From Cornus controversa (taxonomy: Eukaryota > Streptophyta > Magnoliopsida > Cornales > Cornaceae): a DNA stretch of 64,000 bases. Both the position numbers and the translations under genes were made by a program. Location of the stretch: the NCBI GenBank assembly GCA_026545225.1, contig CM048849.1, positions 12,531,541-12,595,540 on the forward strand. The letters are read 5' to 3'. The notes beneath the pieces were generated by a model, which saw only the letters and a program-made list of their open reading frames with translations, was not told where the DNA came from and did not search any database. Positions 1 through 11,600 of the stretch are shown in pieces. Within the stretch, counting starts at the first letter, position 1. Every line of letters starts with the position of its first letter.

Positions 1-59
1 TCTCTCTAAAATTTTCATTTTTTCTTCTTTTTCAGTTCTTCACGCAATAGTTCTTAATT

Positions 60-62
<3 letters not shown>

Positions 63-101
<39 letters not shown>
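63..101. repeat. (TA)n microsatellite
   Basis: Uninterrupted TA dinucleotide run of about 39 bases inside the hAT remnant. Confidence 0.95.
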
Positions 102-103
<2 letters not shown>

Positions 104-441
104 TTTATGTATAAATAATTAAATACTCAGCAATTCAAAAAATCATTAACAAGTTGGAGAAGATGCTAAAATGCACGAGGTCAGTTTATACATTCTCCAA
201 TAAATTATTATTTTTTTATTTAATTTTTAATTTGTTATTATACTAAAATTTTCTTATAAAAATCTTATAAATGTGCATAATTACTATTTCTTAGCAAACT
301 TGTCTTTGTTGTGATATTTGTGAAGTGTGAGCAAACATCTTAAGGAAAATAAAATTGAGGCAGCCCTACCTTTATTGTTTCAGACTATCGAGACACTTTC
401 ACTACAAGATGAAAATTTTATTTCGTTCTATAAACTGAAAA

Positions 442-732
442 ATGATACATCAAAAAGTGAGGCAACTTCTGGTGAGCAGCGACAGCAACCTCCTTAAAAA
501 ATTTCAAGAGTTGAACAAACAGAGAGAAATCTATTATCTGATTGATAGATTGATCCTTCTCATATTAGCTCTCTCTGTTTCTATGGCAACAATAGAACAA
601 CCCTTTTTTTGCAATAAACAAGATAAATTTCTTGCAGATTGCATGATTCTCAACATTAAAATAGAACTCAGTGAAGATATTGATATAAATTCGGTTGTTA
701 ATGAATTTGACTCTCTTAAGGATTGTATCTGA
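442..732 (+). pseudogene. hAT transposase C-terminal dimerisation domain, degraded
   Basis: The 96-codon frame ends in a segment that follows the C-terminal hAT dimerisation domain of plant TTF-type/ZMYM1-like transposases: residues 34-54 read DRLILLILALSVSMATIEQ, where the family has DRLI-LIL-LPVSTATTER, followed by KFLADCMI and a closing stretch rich in D, I and S (SEDIDINSVVNEFDSLK). The usual 12-15 residues between the TATTER-like motif and the FLAD motif are mostly missing, and the proline and the threonines of the core motif are changed, so it cannot work as a transposase. The start codon is arbitrary; the true frame would have come from upstream. Host function is not implied. Confidence 0.7.
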
Positions 733-939
733 TGGTTCATCTTCAATAGCTTACTTAAGAAAATGCTATATCTATTTTTGTATATGTACTTTTTTTTTAT
801 CTATATGAGAATGTCATCATTTTTTTTGTCTATTTTTGAATATTTATAATATATCTTTGTTATAAAAATTATTATGTTCATTTTCAATTTTTCATACTTT
901 TAGCCCTCTCTCCACTTAGCAATCCTGGCTCCGCCCTTG

Positions 940-2512
940 TGGATACATATATTTGTTATGATGGCATATTGTTAAACAAATTGATAGATTGGATTTTGAT
1001 AGAATGCTCAACACAAAATCCAAAAAAACATGTAAAAGAGAAACGAGCTGTGCATTTACATAAAAAAGTGATAAAATCACCAAATGAATAATTACATCAC
1101 TTTCAATATATTCTACAATTCTACATTTCTCTATGCAATAACCAAATGGTATAAGAAAAAAAAGAATATATTTTTTTTGGTATTTTAACAACAATACAGA
1201 GTAGCTTTCAACTACGCTAATGAGTATATGGGCATAACTAATTATAAAGAAAAGCACTAATAAAGAAGTCCAAAGTAAATTAGAAAGCACCTAGGGGAAA
1301 AGTTGCACACCTTTGATAAGCATAGACCCTGCCTTGGTAGGACCTACAAGAATTTCCCTCCTTATAAACTTTCCCTTTTGGAATATGTAAATTGTAAATC
1401 ATAGGTATCCCAGTTGATGGTTCCAATCTCATAAACTGACAAAAATAGGACATGGATTTCATCTGTCATAAGAAAATTAGAATGTAACACAAAGCATGGA
1501 ATTAAGCATCCCAACTGAAATATCACCTCTTGGATAGTTATATCAAAACTCCGGTGTCACGTACTCGTCAACTTGTTCCATTCCATACATATCTCTGACG
1601 TTTCCTTCTTATTAAGACATTTTAATTCCCCATACCTAATGAGAAGAACTATTTATATGTCACATGCATGGAATTGTACAGTGGGAATAGCAGGGAAGAG
1701 TTTATTTAATTTCCCAACCTGCTATAAATGGAATGCACTACATTTTTGTTTACTCATTGAAAATTTCACTGCAAGCGTTTTCCTGTTCATTCTCTCTAAG
1801 CATGATGATACAGGTAGTTTAACAGTTGTTATTAGGGTAAAAATGAGATGGATCTTAGTAGAGATTTTCTTTAGAGTCAAATAAAAAAAAGTCTCTCTCT
1901 CTCAAACAAGCTAGCATAACCTAAAATATGCTTGATAGAAAAGCGTGCAACACAGTTTGGTAGTGCATTTGTTAGAGTATGCAAATAGGATCAATTGTAA
2001 TGCCAGTACATCAAACAATTAACATAATCTAACCAGAAAAGCTAGCTATGCGCTAATACATTTAGATGTTTGCACAAATTACCTTCTTGCAACAGTGCTT
2101 CGTCATAGCAAGCATATATAGTAGTCATCTGTGCATATACGAATCAGTTTAGATGTATATATCATGTCAAGTTGTTGACTATATTGCTAATTCTCTTGCC
2201 AAATTTGATTGCCTCTTCTTCTCTTGCCAACTTTGATTGCCTCTTCTACACTCTTCTTTGTTAAGAACGCATCAACACTCTTAACCAAATTCAAAGCAGA
2301 ATGAGACTGTCATACTTGATTTTTTTAGGTAAAATAATAATTAAGTTCTTACGTTTCATCACTTCATCATCAGAGGTCCCATTTGAAAATCTAAAGATTG
2401 AAACGAGTTGAAACAAACCAAATCAGACACAAAATGAGGAAACAGAAAATAAAACAAAAGGGTGTAATTTGGAAAATCAATCAATGCATTTTCATCAACA
2501 AAACTCTCTAAC
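940..2512. other. Gene-poor stretch between the hAT remnant and CACTA element A
   Basis: No open frame here looks coding. The only recognisable content is a phosphoglycerate mutase pseudogene fragment (1310-1432). A 28-base imperfect tandem duplication built on CTTGCCAAATTTGATTGCC lies at about 2198-2250. The remainder is AT-rich with nothing I can name. Confidence 0.6.
1310..1432 (-). pseudogene. Phosphoglycerate mutase (gpmA-like, plastid type) pseudogene fragment
   Basis: On the minus strand the codons for LEPSTGIPMIY correspond to the LELSTGIP-LY segment near the C-terminus of plant 2,3-bisphosphoglycerate-dependent phosphoglycerate mutases. The bases that follow match the family's coding sequence for an IFKEGKF-RRGSPVGPTEAGVYAY-like stretch, but only if the frame is allowed to slip: a short insertion follows the STGIP codons and further small indels come after. 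The last clear match is VYAY. In glycolysis the enzyme interconverts 3- and 2-phosphoglycerate. Here only about 40 codons remain and no other exon was seen within 1 kb, so this is a dead fragment, possibly carried in by an unrecognised transposon. Identification is from memory of the family. Confidence 0.6.
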
Positions 2513-2515
2513 GTA

Positions 2516-2830
2516 CATTACAAGAAAAGTGAGTTTTTACGACAGAGTATTTACGACATTCCTATATTTTGGCTCGTAGAAAGTACTTTTTACTAGGTTC
2601 ACAAGAGACTCCTCGTCGTTGTTTCATAAAAGTTCAAGCTTTCATGACGTTTTAATCAAATCCCCGTAAAAGAAAGTTTCTACGGCGTCTGAAAGAGCTC
2701 ATTAATATTTGCATATATTAACGGGGTAAATTTTAAACTTTAACGTGGACCAAAGACTCCCATTAATAAGTACTAAAAAATTACCATTCAATAGAGTTTC
2801 TAGCTCGACGTTAATAAGTAAAAACTTTCC
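2516..2830. repeat. CACTA element A left subterminal repeat region
   Basis: Short direct and inverted copies of motifs of the type TTTACGAC, CGTAGAAA, ATTAACGGGG and GACGTTAATAAG follow the left terminus. The right subterminal block (13080-13496) has related motifs in opposite orientation. Such arrays bind the element-encoded protein in CACTA elements. Confidence 0.65.
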
Positions 2831-3069
2831 CGCTCTTAAATTCACCACTTCCCACTAAACCCATTTACTAATTTTGCAATAATTTTAAGTTTTTTAGGTA
2901 TATATGTATATGGAAAGAGACCCATTTTATTTTATCTTAATTTTTGACCCATTCAAAATATTCATAGCCCATTTTAAATTGAACTCAGCTTTAGTCCTTA
3001 GCAAAATTTGATCCATATATATACAAACATAACCCAAACCCTAGGGGGGAGGATTTGATTTTGTTTCCA

Positions 3070-3300
3070 AATGGCAACTGTGAGCAAACCCATCCGGCGC
3101 TAGGGCATTTTTCTCTCTCTATACTTTTCTCTCTTCCACTTAGCTAGTCCAATTCTGGCCACGATTGAAGGATACCAAGAGGCTCATCTCAGTTCCAGTT
3201 GGCGTTCTCGTCATAAGCCTCTACTTCATCGGCATCGTCACCATCCTCCACGGCTCTATCGTTACCGATCTAGTGCCGGAGCTTAGTCTTCCAGGTTCGA
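3070..3300 (+). other. Possible captured first exon with a hydrophobic segment, source unknown
   Basis: GC content rises to genic levels here, unlike the flanks. Behind a 5'-UTR-like pyrimidine-rich stretch there is an ATG (3071) opening only ten codons. In another frame, 3165-3300 reads KRLISVPVGVLVISLYFIG, then a second hydrophobic run ending LPELSLPG; this looks like an N-terminal membrane anchor. The frame begins without ATG and downstream sequence turns into TA-rich repeats at about 3400. A plausible reading is a host exon carried by the CACTA element, but I cannot name its source. Confidence 0.35.
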
Positions 3301-3408
3301 ATCACCCGAAACAAGATCTTCAATCTAGATCTATTATGTCCGAGTGTTTCATTACTGTGAGTATAACTTCAAATTTGCATTCTATAGGTTCAAATTCATC
3401 TCGCTGTA

Positions 3409-3580
3409 TATATATATATATGTATATATATGTGTGTGTTTATATATATGTGTGTTTATATATATGTATGTATATGTGTGTGTGTATATGTATATATATT
3501 GCGTGAGTTTGATTAGTGAATACTGGTGATAGAAATGTGAATTGATTTATATAATACTGGTGATGGAAATGTGAATATAT

Positions 3581-3614
<34 letters not shown>

Positions 3615-3657
3615 TGCGTGAGTTTGATTGGTGAATATTGGTGATGGAAATGTGAAT

Positions 3658-3692
<35 letters not shown>
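3409..3692. repeat. TA/TATG-rich microsatellites with interspersed unit
   Basis: Runs of TATA, TATATG and TGTG at 3409-3500, (TA)n at 3575-3614 and 3660-3692. They are separated by three near-identical copies of a unit containing TTTGATTGGTGAATACTGGTG, giving an irregular tandem array. The translated frames on both strands here are only repeat products. Confidence 0.85.
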
Positions 3693-3695
<3 letters not shown>

Positions 3696-3699
3696 CATG

Positions 3700-6600
3700 A
3701 ATTTGATTGGCGAATACTGGTGATGGAATGCGAATTGATTTCTAAATTTGGTTGTACTTTGAGGAATGTGGAAATTTGGAATGTTAATTATATTATAATT
3801 ACATTGCTGGTGAATGTATACACTTCTTTGAGGTAAAAACTCTAGTGAGCAATAGTGAGGTGAGCCTATTGGAATTGGTTCGTTTATTTGTTTGGCTTGA
3901 TTGGTGTTAGGATTATTTCCATATTAATCAAACAAAGGAATTCAATTCTTTGAATATTTTTATATTGGGTTATGTCTATGAAACTCTGGTTACTTTTAGT
4001 ATTGTGCCAAAATACAGATATTTATGTTTTGAAAAAAATTTCAATAGTAGTGCAAGCTTCGATACTATGTAAGTAAAAATAAAGTAGACAAAGTTTTCAT
4101 TAAAAGAATAAAATGGAAATATAAAATAGAATTCCTTTCAATAATTGTTCCTGCAACATGGTTTCTAGTGGATTAGTACCAAATGCAGTTTTACTCATAG
4201 TCAAAAACAGGAAGAATATATATATATATATATCAGCGTTTTGTAGTAGAATAAAAAAACTCCTAACCATATAAAGCTCAAGTTCAATTGATTTTTCAAA
4301 TATATGTAACTTGAAACAATCAAAAGATAAATAAGTTTCTCAGTGCCAACACAGTAAGAGTGCAATATAAGAAATTTTAATAAGATACCAAGATCTAAAA
4401 GTTTGCTATATTTTATAGTATAAAATACAGGTCAATAAATAGCATTTCCCCAATATATGTCTGTGTGTGTGTGTGTGTGATAGCCGAAATGAAGATGTTG
4501 AGATCAGTAAATGAAATTATGAGAAATAATTTTCTTTAAATTATTGACAAGTAAGACACATTCCTGTGCCAAGTGGGACTTGAATTATGTACTTTCTTCT
4601 CTTTAAGTGGCCATAGGTAACACCCGAACTAATAACTGGTGTAGACATTGTGAGAAAGAACATAAAAAGAGATGAATGTTTCCTGGTTGATGTCCGTAGA
4701 CTTCTTTTGGTCCCATAAATCTATATTTGACATAATAGCAGATTGCAGTTGTTGCAAGGTATTTAGTATTAATTTCTCGCTTAAATTCTGAAAAATTGAA
4801 TATGTGCATTTTGACAACCTATATAGGAAAAATTTAACTTTGTTTTGTAACCAAGAAAACACCACTTTAATTGCCTGTACGCCAATAGCTAGGTTATATT
4901 CAAAAAATTCCATTTCTGTCTCTACATCCACCCTACTCTACAAAAATTCTAATTGTTGATTTGTTTAATTGATGGATTTGTTGAGATTCAGAAATGAGTT
5001 TTCATTTAAAGTGATGCTTTCACATTCATAGAAGTGTGTGCTGCTTTAAAGTTAGCTTAGCATTTATTTTAGTTCTTATCTAAAGTCTTCCCAACTGGCA
5101 AGTACCTTGAATTTGTGAAGGGTCTGTTATTTCACTCTGAAAAGCTTGCTGCTGCAAACTTTTATTTCTATTTTTATATGTTTGGGACAGATTTATAAAT
5201 CTACTTTAATCTGAGCTTGTGAATTGATTAGAGCTGGTCTTAAATCACATTTAGAGGATATTTGATGCTTATTTGATCATAATTAAGTGAATTGTGCTGC
5301 ATTTAATCATGAAGGTAGCAAACATTAAACCAAACCTTTCAAGTTCTCATTTCTTGAGACTATACTGTTGTCATGGAGAGTTGTGTAGTGAATGAACTAT
5401 ACACATTGTTTATAAGCATGTTTCAAGTTAGATTTTATAATTGATCAAACTCTACTTTTTATAACTTGTTGGTGCATTATTCTCCACTGAATCAGATTTA
5501 AAGAAGATATATTTATGCAAGATTATGTGACAGATTTTGAGTTGCCGTATCAGATCAAAATTTCTACACTAAGATTTCATTTATGCTAAGAAATAGATAT
5601 CTTCGTCTATCCTTGAATAATATCAAGACATATTGGATTTATGGACCTTATCATTGAAGATTTGTTTACCTTATTATTGGAGATTTGTTTGTAGCATCTG
5701 CTCTTTGAAATTTTCTTAATGCTTGAGTTTCGATTGGAATTCCTGACTACTGTATACTTAAGATACATTGCTGCCAAATTGTTGTATCCTTTTAAATCCA
5801 CTAAGTTGTATTTAAATTTTTTTTTTTTGTAGTCCATGTATATTTAAGATATGTGGCTTCTAAGGTGTGAACTTCTCATAGAAGTGTATCTTTCTTGTTA
5901 ACTGATGTTGTTTTGACATTTTCATCTCTCTTAAGAGGGTGCTTGGAGTGGGATGGGGTTTTGCTTTGATATGTTCATCTTTCCTGCTAATTGCAAAGTT
6001 GAGCATTGTTTGTGTTTATATTGTCAATATTACAATGTGTGCAGGAAGTGATAGGGATATTCCTAGAAAATCTGCAGCAGTTAAGAGCAAAGTAGGAATT
6101 GAAGAGGAAAAAGTAGCCAAATTTCAGCATGCATGGTCCCATTGAAGTAAGTAATCATATTATTTTTTTATAGACAGATAGACAAAAATAGCAAGACTTG
6201 CGAAGTAAACAAAAGCTGTCACACACAACTAGTCGTCAAGAGTATGCTTGTCTAGAGTAAAAATGGTAAGTGTTACTTACTCTCACTAATTATTATGATT
6301 GAACCATAGAACTTTTGGGCTTGCACTTAAATATCCCTATCATTATAGTAAAATACCGACATGGCAGCAACAACAAACTACAATGTCTAAGTAATGATTC
6401 AGTAGAAAAACCAACAATTGTAGATAAAATACAGTCTATGAACCAGAACAATTGTATATGAACCAATCAGAGGCCTATACATATAGATGATTTCCCTTCC
6501 ACACAATGCACACACTAATATTTTCCTCATTAGCAAACCACTTGGTGGAAGTGCAACTACATTCTCTAGAAACCATTCACAAAAATATGTCAAGTGACGG

Positions 6601-8243
6601 CCCATTGCCAGAGTACAACTTTGGAACTTTTTTTAATTCAGTTTAATATTTGTGTATAAAATTTTAAAAAAAAGCTTATAAATCTACTCTAGTAAATCAT
6701 TTAAATTCAACTAGAAGCTCTAAAATGACTTGGTTCACCTGTAGTGAAATATAGTAGAAATACAAAATATAAGATAATGTTTATTTTAATATGATACTCC
6801 ATATAAAATGAAGGAGTAGGAAAGAGAAATTATGAATTATGTGATATTGTGCTTATAACTGTTATAAGGGATATTAAGGTTACTCGAATGTTTCCGCAAC
6901 AGACTATATGAAATTGTTGATAGGAAAAAAAGCCAATGAAATTAGTGTAGTTCTAAAACTTTAATATATATGGTTTTATATATATATATATATAACATAA
7001 ATTCTTGGTAAAAACATGGTTAAGTTATACTATATACATTACATAAAATTCTAATATGCCACTTTTCTTGACTGGTCTTCTGTCAAGATATTAATTTAAT
7101 ACATTTGAATAGACAAGTCCTTGCAAATGATAAATTATTGTGTCTATATATGGTCTTCTAAGATTGTAGTTTACCATGTCTTGTTCTACTATCTATTAAG
7201 ATCATAAACTACCATGTTGTATCGGCATAAGGTTTAAAATGACTACAAGTTTCTCTATTGCCTTGGGTTGTTTACTTGGTGCCTAAACTGGTTATTTTGA
7301 TATATGATTTACTCATATGACCTTATCTTATTTGTTGCCTTAGTTGATGATTTCCTTGATGCGAGGGCTAATAGGACTCTAAACTACCAGTTTGTATGAC
7401 ATTAGAATAGGAACTATATATTGTTTCCTTGTTAGATGGCACCCTCATAATTAGTTCATATATTAATCTTGTTTCAAGTTAGCTGCTTAGATGTGTAGTT
7501 GATTGAAACTTATATCATCATATTTCAATCAGTTATTGCTTCAAAATTGTGGTCCAAGTAGATGTAAAGTACCACGATGCCTTTCAACAATAACAACAAA
7601 AAAAAAGTACCACAATGCCTTTACATGGAAAAAAGAATGGAACAATAACATATAAAATTGAAAATTCCTCCCTTGTTTTTTCTCACATTCTTTTTTTTTC
7701 TCAAGTTTTTTTTGAAAAATGATTTCATTATACTCTTTCTCTCTTCCTTTTTCATAGGTAAGTAACAAATGGAATCCATTATTATTCATTAGAGTTAATC
7801 ATCAGATGTATATTTAAAAGGAATGCGAGATACTATTTTGACTAAACTCTTAAATAATGAATATACTGATATCTAGACTGTTCAAAAAAAGGTGATAAAT
7901 TCAGTAAGACTAAAGGATCTATCCCTTATAGAAGTTTCTAATTCCATGACTAACAAATAGTTATGTAGAAAATGGGATTTGTTTGAGAGAATTATGAAGT
8001 AACTCCTTTTATTCATGTTCATTCCTCTGGTTTTTTTGTCTATCCTCCCAGGTTTCTTTTCCCTATTTTTGTCTTACTATGAGATTTGTTAAACATCAAC
8101 ATAATGACTACAGTTTTTTGCTGCTGATAGTGTGGTTTAGCCAGTGTGGCAGTTTCTTTGTACCCTATTTGGTTAGCTTTTGTAGTCTTTTGTCTTTTAC
8201 TATTATGCTGGTGGCATATTGCTTTGTTCATGGATAGGGATAT
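3700..8243. other. Interior of CACTA element A, no gene identified
   Basis: AT-rich sequence with (TA)n and (GT)n tracts (4456-4480, 6976-6994). One splice-bounded candidate exon lies at 6045-6137: it follows TGTGCAG, reads PRKSAAVKSKVGIEEEKVAKF in one frame, and stops just before a GTAAGT-like site. I do not recognise the peptide. No transposase motif was seen. Confidence 0.4.
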
Positions 8244-8642
8244 TGTAGTAACCCTTGTGGACGGGTGTGAGTGGGCGGGTGCATAGACAGACACTGGGCT
8301 GAGCTACCACACTGACAGGGTACAGGGTGCTCAATCCCACATCGCCTGGGTGTGGAAAAGGGGATGTGCTTATATGTAGTATGTTCTCTTCAAATGGTAT
8401 GAGGCCTTTTGGGGTAAAAACCCAAGAGCAAAACCGTGTGGGCTCAGGCCCAAAGCGGACAATATCATACCATGTGTTGGAGCGGGGTATTACAGTTGGT
8501 ATCAGAGCCTGAACCCAGCCGAAAGTGTGTCGTCTCTTCAAATGGTATGAGGCCTTTTGGGGTAAAAACCCAAGAGCAAAACCGTGCGGGCTCAGGCCCA
8601 AAGCGGACAATATCATACCATGTGTTGGAGCGGGGTATTACA
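8244..8642 (+). mobile_element. TRIM-like short LTR element nested in CACTA element A
   Basis: A 251-bp LTR (8244-8494) starts TGTAGTAACCC and ends GGGGTATTACA, and contains the TCCCACATCGCCTGGG-type motif common in plant TRIM LTRs. It is followed two bases later by TGGTATCAGAGCC (8497-8509), the initiator-Met tRNA primer-binding site. After only a few dozen bases a second, incomplete LTR copy follows (about 8533-8642), nearly identical to the first. There is no coding capacity, as in TRIMs. The near identity of the copies suggests a young insertion. A clean 5-bp duplication is not evident (GATAT left, GATGA right). The element is incomplete. Confidence 0.65.
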
Positions 8643-11600
8643 GATGATATGTGGGAAGATGTCAGCTGAATGTCTTAGGCATTAACGAAGAGTGATGTCC
8701 ATAATGTTATAGGACTTTTATTATATGCGTATTTGTTATCAATTTGCTATTATTTACAACTATGTCTGTCAACTCATGCTTTTTATTGATGCTTGAGGAT
8801 GCACTATGAATGTGCATGTTTTAATTCATGCTTCAAGTCTGCTCAAGTACCTTCTTCCCAGAATTTTGATTGAAAATATTTTAAACATACCATACCTGGG
8901 CAGTGCACTATTCATTACTGGTTTAGTAATTTCTTTTGCTGTCATATGCCTAAAAATGGAGTTGATTCTGCCACAATTGATCCTAACAAGTTTAGATCAC
9001 CATACAAGAGTTAAATTAGATTGAAAAAAGATGGTTTTGAAGCTAGATCAATTATATGATGTCTTGAACCTGATTTGGTAACTTATTGATGTTGTCAAGA
9101 TTAATTAATATGTCATGAATATATATATGATCCCTATACTTTTAGAAATAGGCCTTGGACTTAATGAAACCATACTATAATGTCCTAGTTGCTAATAGAA
9201 AGACTTGGGCACATTTTTAGATCGAATGAGCAAAATCGTTCACTTAAAACTCAGGACAACAACTCACTAAAATGCTCATAACTTTTATTTTGTTTGACTT
9301 GTTTAAGTGAGACTTATACTATAAGAAAGATGACTTCGAGAGCTTCATTTTAGACTTAAATTTGACCTAATTTGAATTTATAGTGACCAAGTTATGGTTT
9401 GTCAAAGTTAGCAAATCTGCTCAGCAAAAACTCAGGACCACAACACACTAAAATGGTCATATTTTTTTGGTATCCTATAGCTAGTTGCTGCACCTTATTG
9501 CTTAGTTTTGGTCTGAAGTGTTGACTGTTTTGTCTAGGTGAATTGTATGAATGCCATTAGTGTTTTAGCAGCCATATTTAATCATGTTTAAGGTGTTCAT
9601 GATACATTAAAGGCCTGATTATACCTGCATTATTAGTTGCATTACTGAAGCTCAATTTTAGACCCAAAAAATATACATTGCTCAAGGACTATCGTGTGGT
9701 TGCTCTTATTGCTGGGTGATGTTTGAGATTTAAATGTTCAATAGAAATTTCAAATCACATTCTAAGCTTGATCTTGCTGTTGAATTGCATCAATTAGTGT
9801 TGGATCCATATTTGCTTGTTTAAACCTTGATCTACAAAAATCAAAACCAAGAATACTCTATTTTTCAATCCATATACAGTTTACCACTTTAGCTTCATAG
9901 ATTACGATCAACACCTATACAATGCATTATTTGCAAGTTGTCGCTAGCAGAAGATGTACATTTATGATGACTAGGTTAGCCTCCTTGATTCAGTAACGAA
10001 TAGAGAAGCTTGTATAATTTTTGACAGTAAAGTAATCTTTAGCTCAGCATATTAAACAATGCAGTAGGTTGTTCTAAGAGCTCTAGTTTGAACCTGTGCT
10101 AATTTTGGCAAAACGGCAGCTGAAACAAGACTTAAAATATGAAATGAAGTATGCGTATATACCTTTAACCTTTAAATAGCACACAACAATATAAACACCA
10201 TTTGAAAAAGACTTTGATAATAATATATGATCAAAAGAGAGCTTTTAGCTAGTCACAAATCAAGGCAACTCTTATGAGGAGTTTAATACAGTGAAAGCAT
10301 AATCTATATGACTAAATACAACTGTTGGAACAGTGAAGACATCTAAACATTCAATTTGTACACATCTGTCAACCCTTAGATCAAAATCAGTAGTGAACAG
10401 TACCTGCAACAGCTAGCTATGGGGTATAAGAAATTGATCCTATGCTAATTCTGGGAATGTCTAAGCTTCAGCAAACTTAGAATGTGTATTATTACATGCT
10501 CATATACATCTACCATTTCAAATATATCCCAATGGCAAAGTCAACTGCAGAACAAGTGTTTTTAGTGGAAATTTGTTCACAATTGAGCTTTAGGAAATAG
10601 ATTTTAGTGTAGTATTAATTCTCCCTTCTTGCTGGCACTAAAAAGTCACAAATGGTGTTTTACATTTGCTGAAATAGCCTAATTTAATCCAAAAAAAAAA
10701 TAGAGCAATCTGACTGTGCTATGCCTTTATAAAGTTCTTTGACACAAAAAAAAAAACTAAGCTCTATGTGTTCAATTTTGAAATAAACTCTTTGCTTTAT
10801 CTAACTTCTGTAAATATGATTTAGAATTGTCTAAATACACTTGCTAGGATCAATTATAGCAGCCCTAGACCTTTATAAATGTTTATGACAGTGCATATGG
10901 ATTTTGATAGCAATCCTTGTTAAAAAATATGAGATTATGATGAGCGGAATTCAAATGAACATCAAGCTGGCACTGAACAATCACAAAGACTATCAATTTC
11001 AATTTAGTATAATGTACTAAGATCACTTGAACTTACTTAGCAGTAGTAGTTGCACATTTTGAAACAGTTGGCATCACATTTTAGCCTCATTAACAATGAA
11101 CTAAGCAGCTGACAGGGTATAACAAGCTTAAGATTGATTCAGTCCTATTTCTAGGCTACTTTAGGTCTAATTGACTCTTAGACTCTTAAATGACACTAGC
11201 TCAAGGCACTTAGCAGATATTGTAAATCAACCCTTGAAAAATTCAAAATCAATTTTTATGACAAAAATCACACGTGGCTCAAATATTAGCTTTTAGATTA
11301 TGAAACTCAAGAAAGACCTCTAAATACCAACAATGGCCACAAAATTGAGTATCTATATCTAGAATATGCATGTACAAATCATGATGATACTTAACCATTG
11401 AATATAGGCCAACACAGCAAGCATGATAGTCACGACAACAACAATATAAATCTAAACGGTAAGAACCAAAAGCTAACACTGTGATAAAAGTTTTAGTAAC
11501 CCAAAAGAAACTTAGAAACTAATTTTATATAAATAAAATATAGATGTTCATTACCATAATTAGGCTCAGATTGTAGTGCATATACTGATTGAACCAGTTA

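Larger units (their letters stand above)
1..939 (+). mobile_element. hAT transposon (Tip100/ZMYM1-like), right part, runs off the left edge
   Basis: The segment ends at about 939 with a sequence whose reverse complement is CAAGGGCGGAGCCAGGATT, which matches the terminal inverted repeat typical of plant Tip100-type hAT elements. A remnant of the hAT dimerisation domain lies just inside (442-732), as expected for the 3' part of such an element. The left end and the 8-bp target duplication lie outside the window, so element length cannot be given. Family assignment rests on the terminal repeat plus the protein remnant. Confidence 0.7.

Noticed and set aside
916-1290. 124-codon minus-strand frame
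   Set aside because: Hydrophobic, AT-driven composition, overlaps the hAT terminal repeat at one end; no family resemblance.
3165-3698. Y/I-rich frames of 60-110 codons on both strands
   Set aside because: Products of TATA/TATG microsatellites; only the first part (3165-3300) has non-repeat content and is listed separately.
4603-4931. Minus-strand frames of 68 and 100 codons in CACTA element A
   Set aside because: No recognisable motif, two overlapping frames, AT-rich composition like the flanks; no support as a gene.
8203-8669. Frames of 77-137 codons across the TRIM-like element
   Set aside because: They read through duplicated LTR sequence on either strand; TRIMs are non-coding and no domain is visible.
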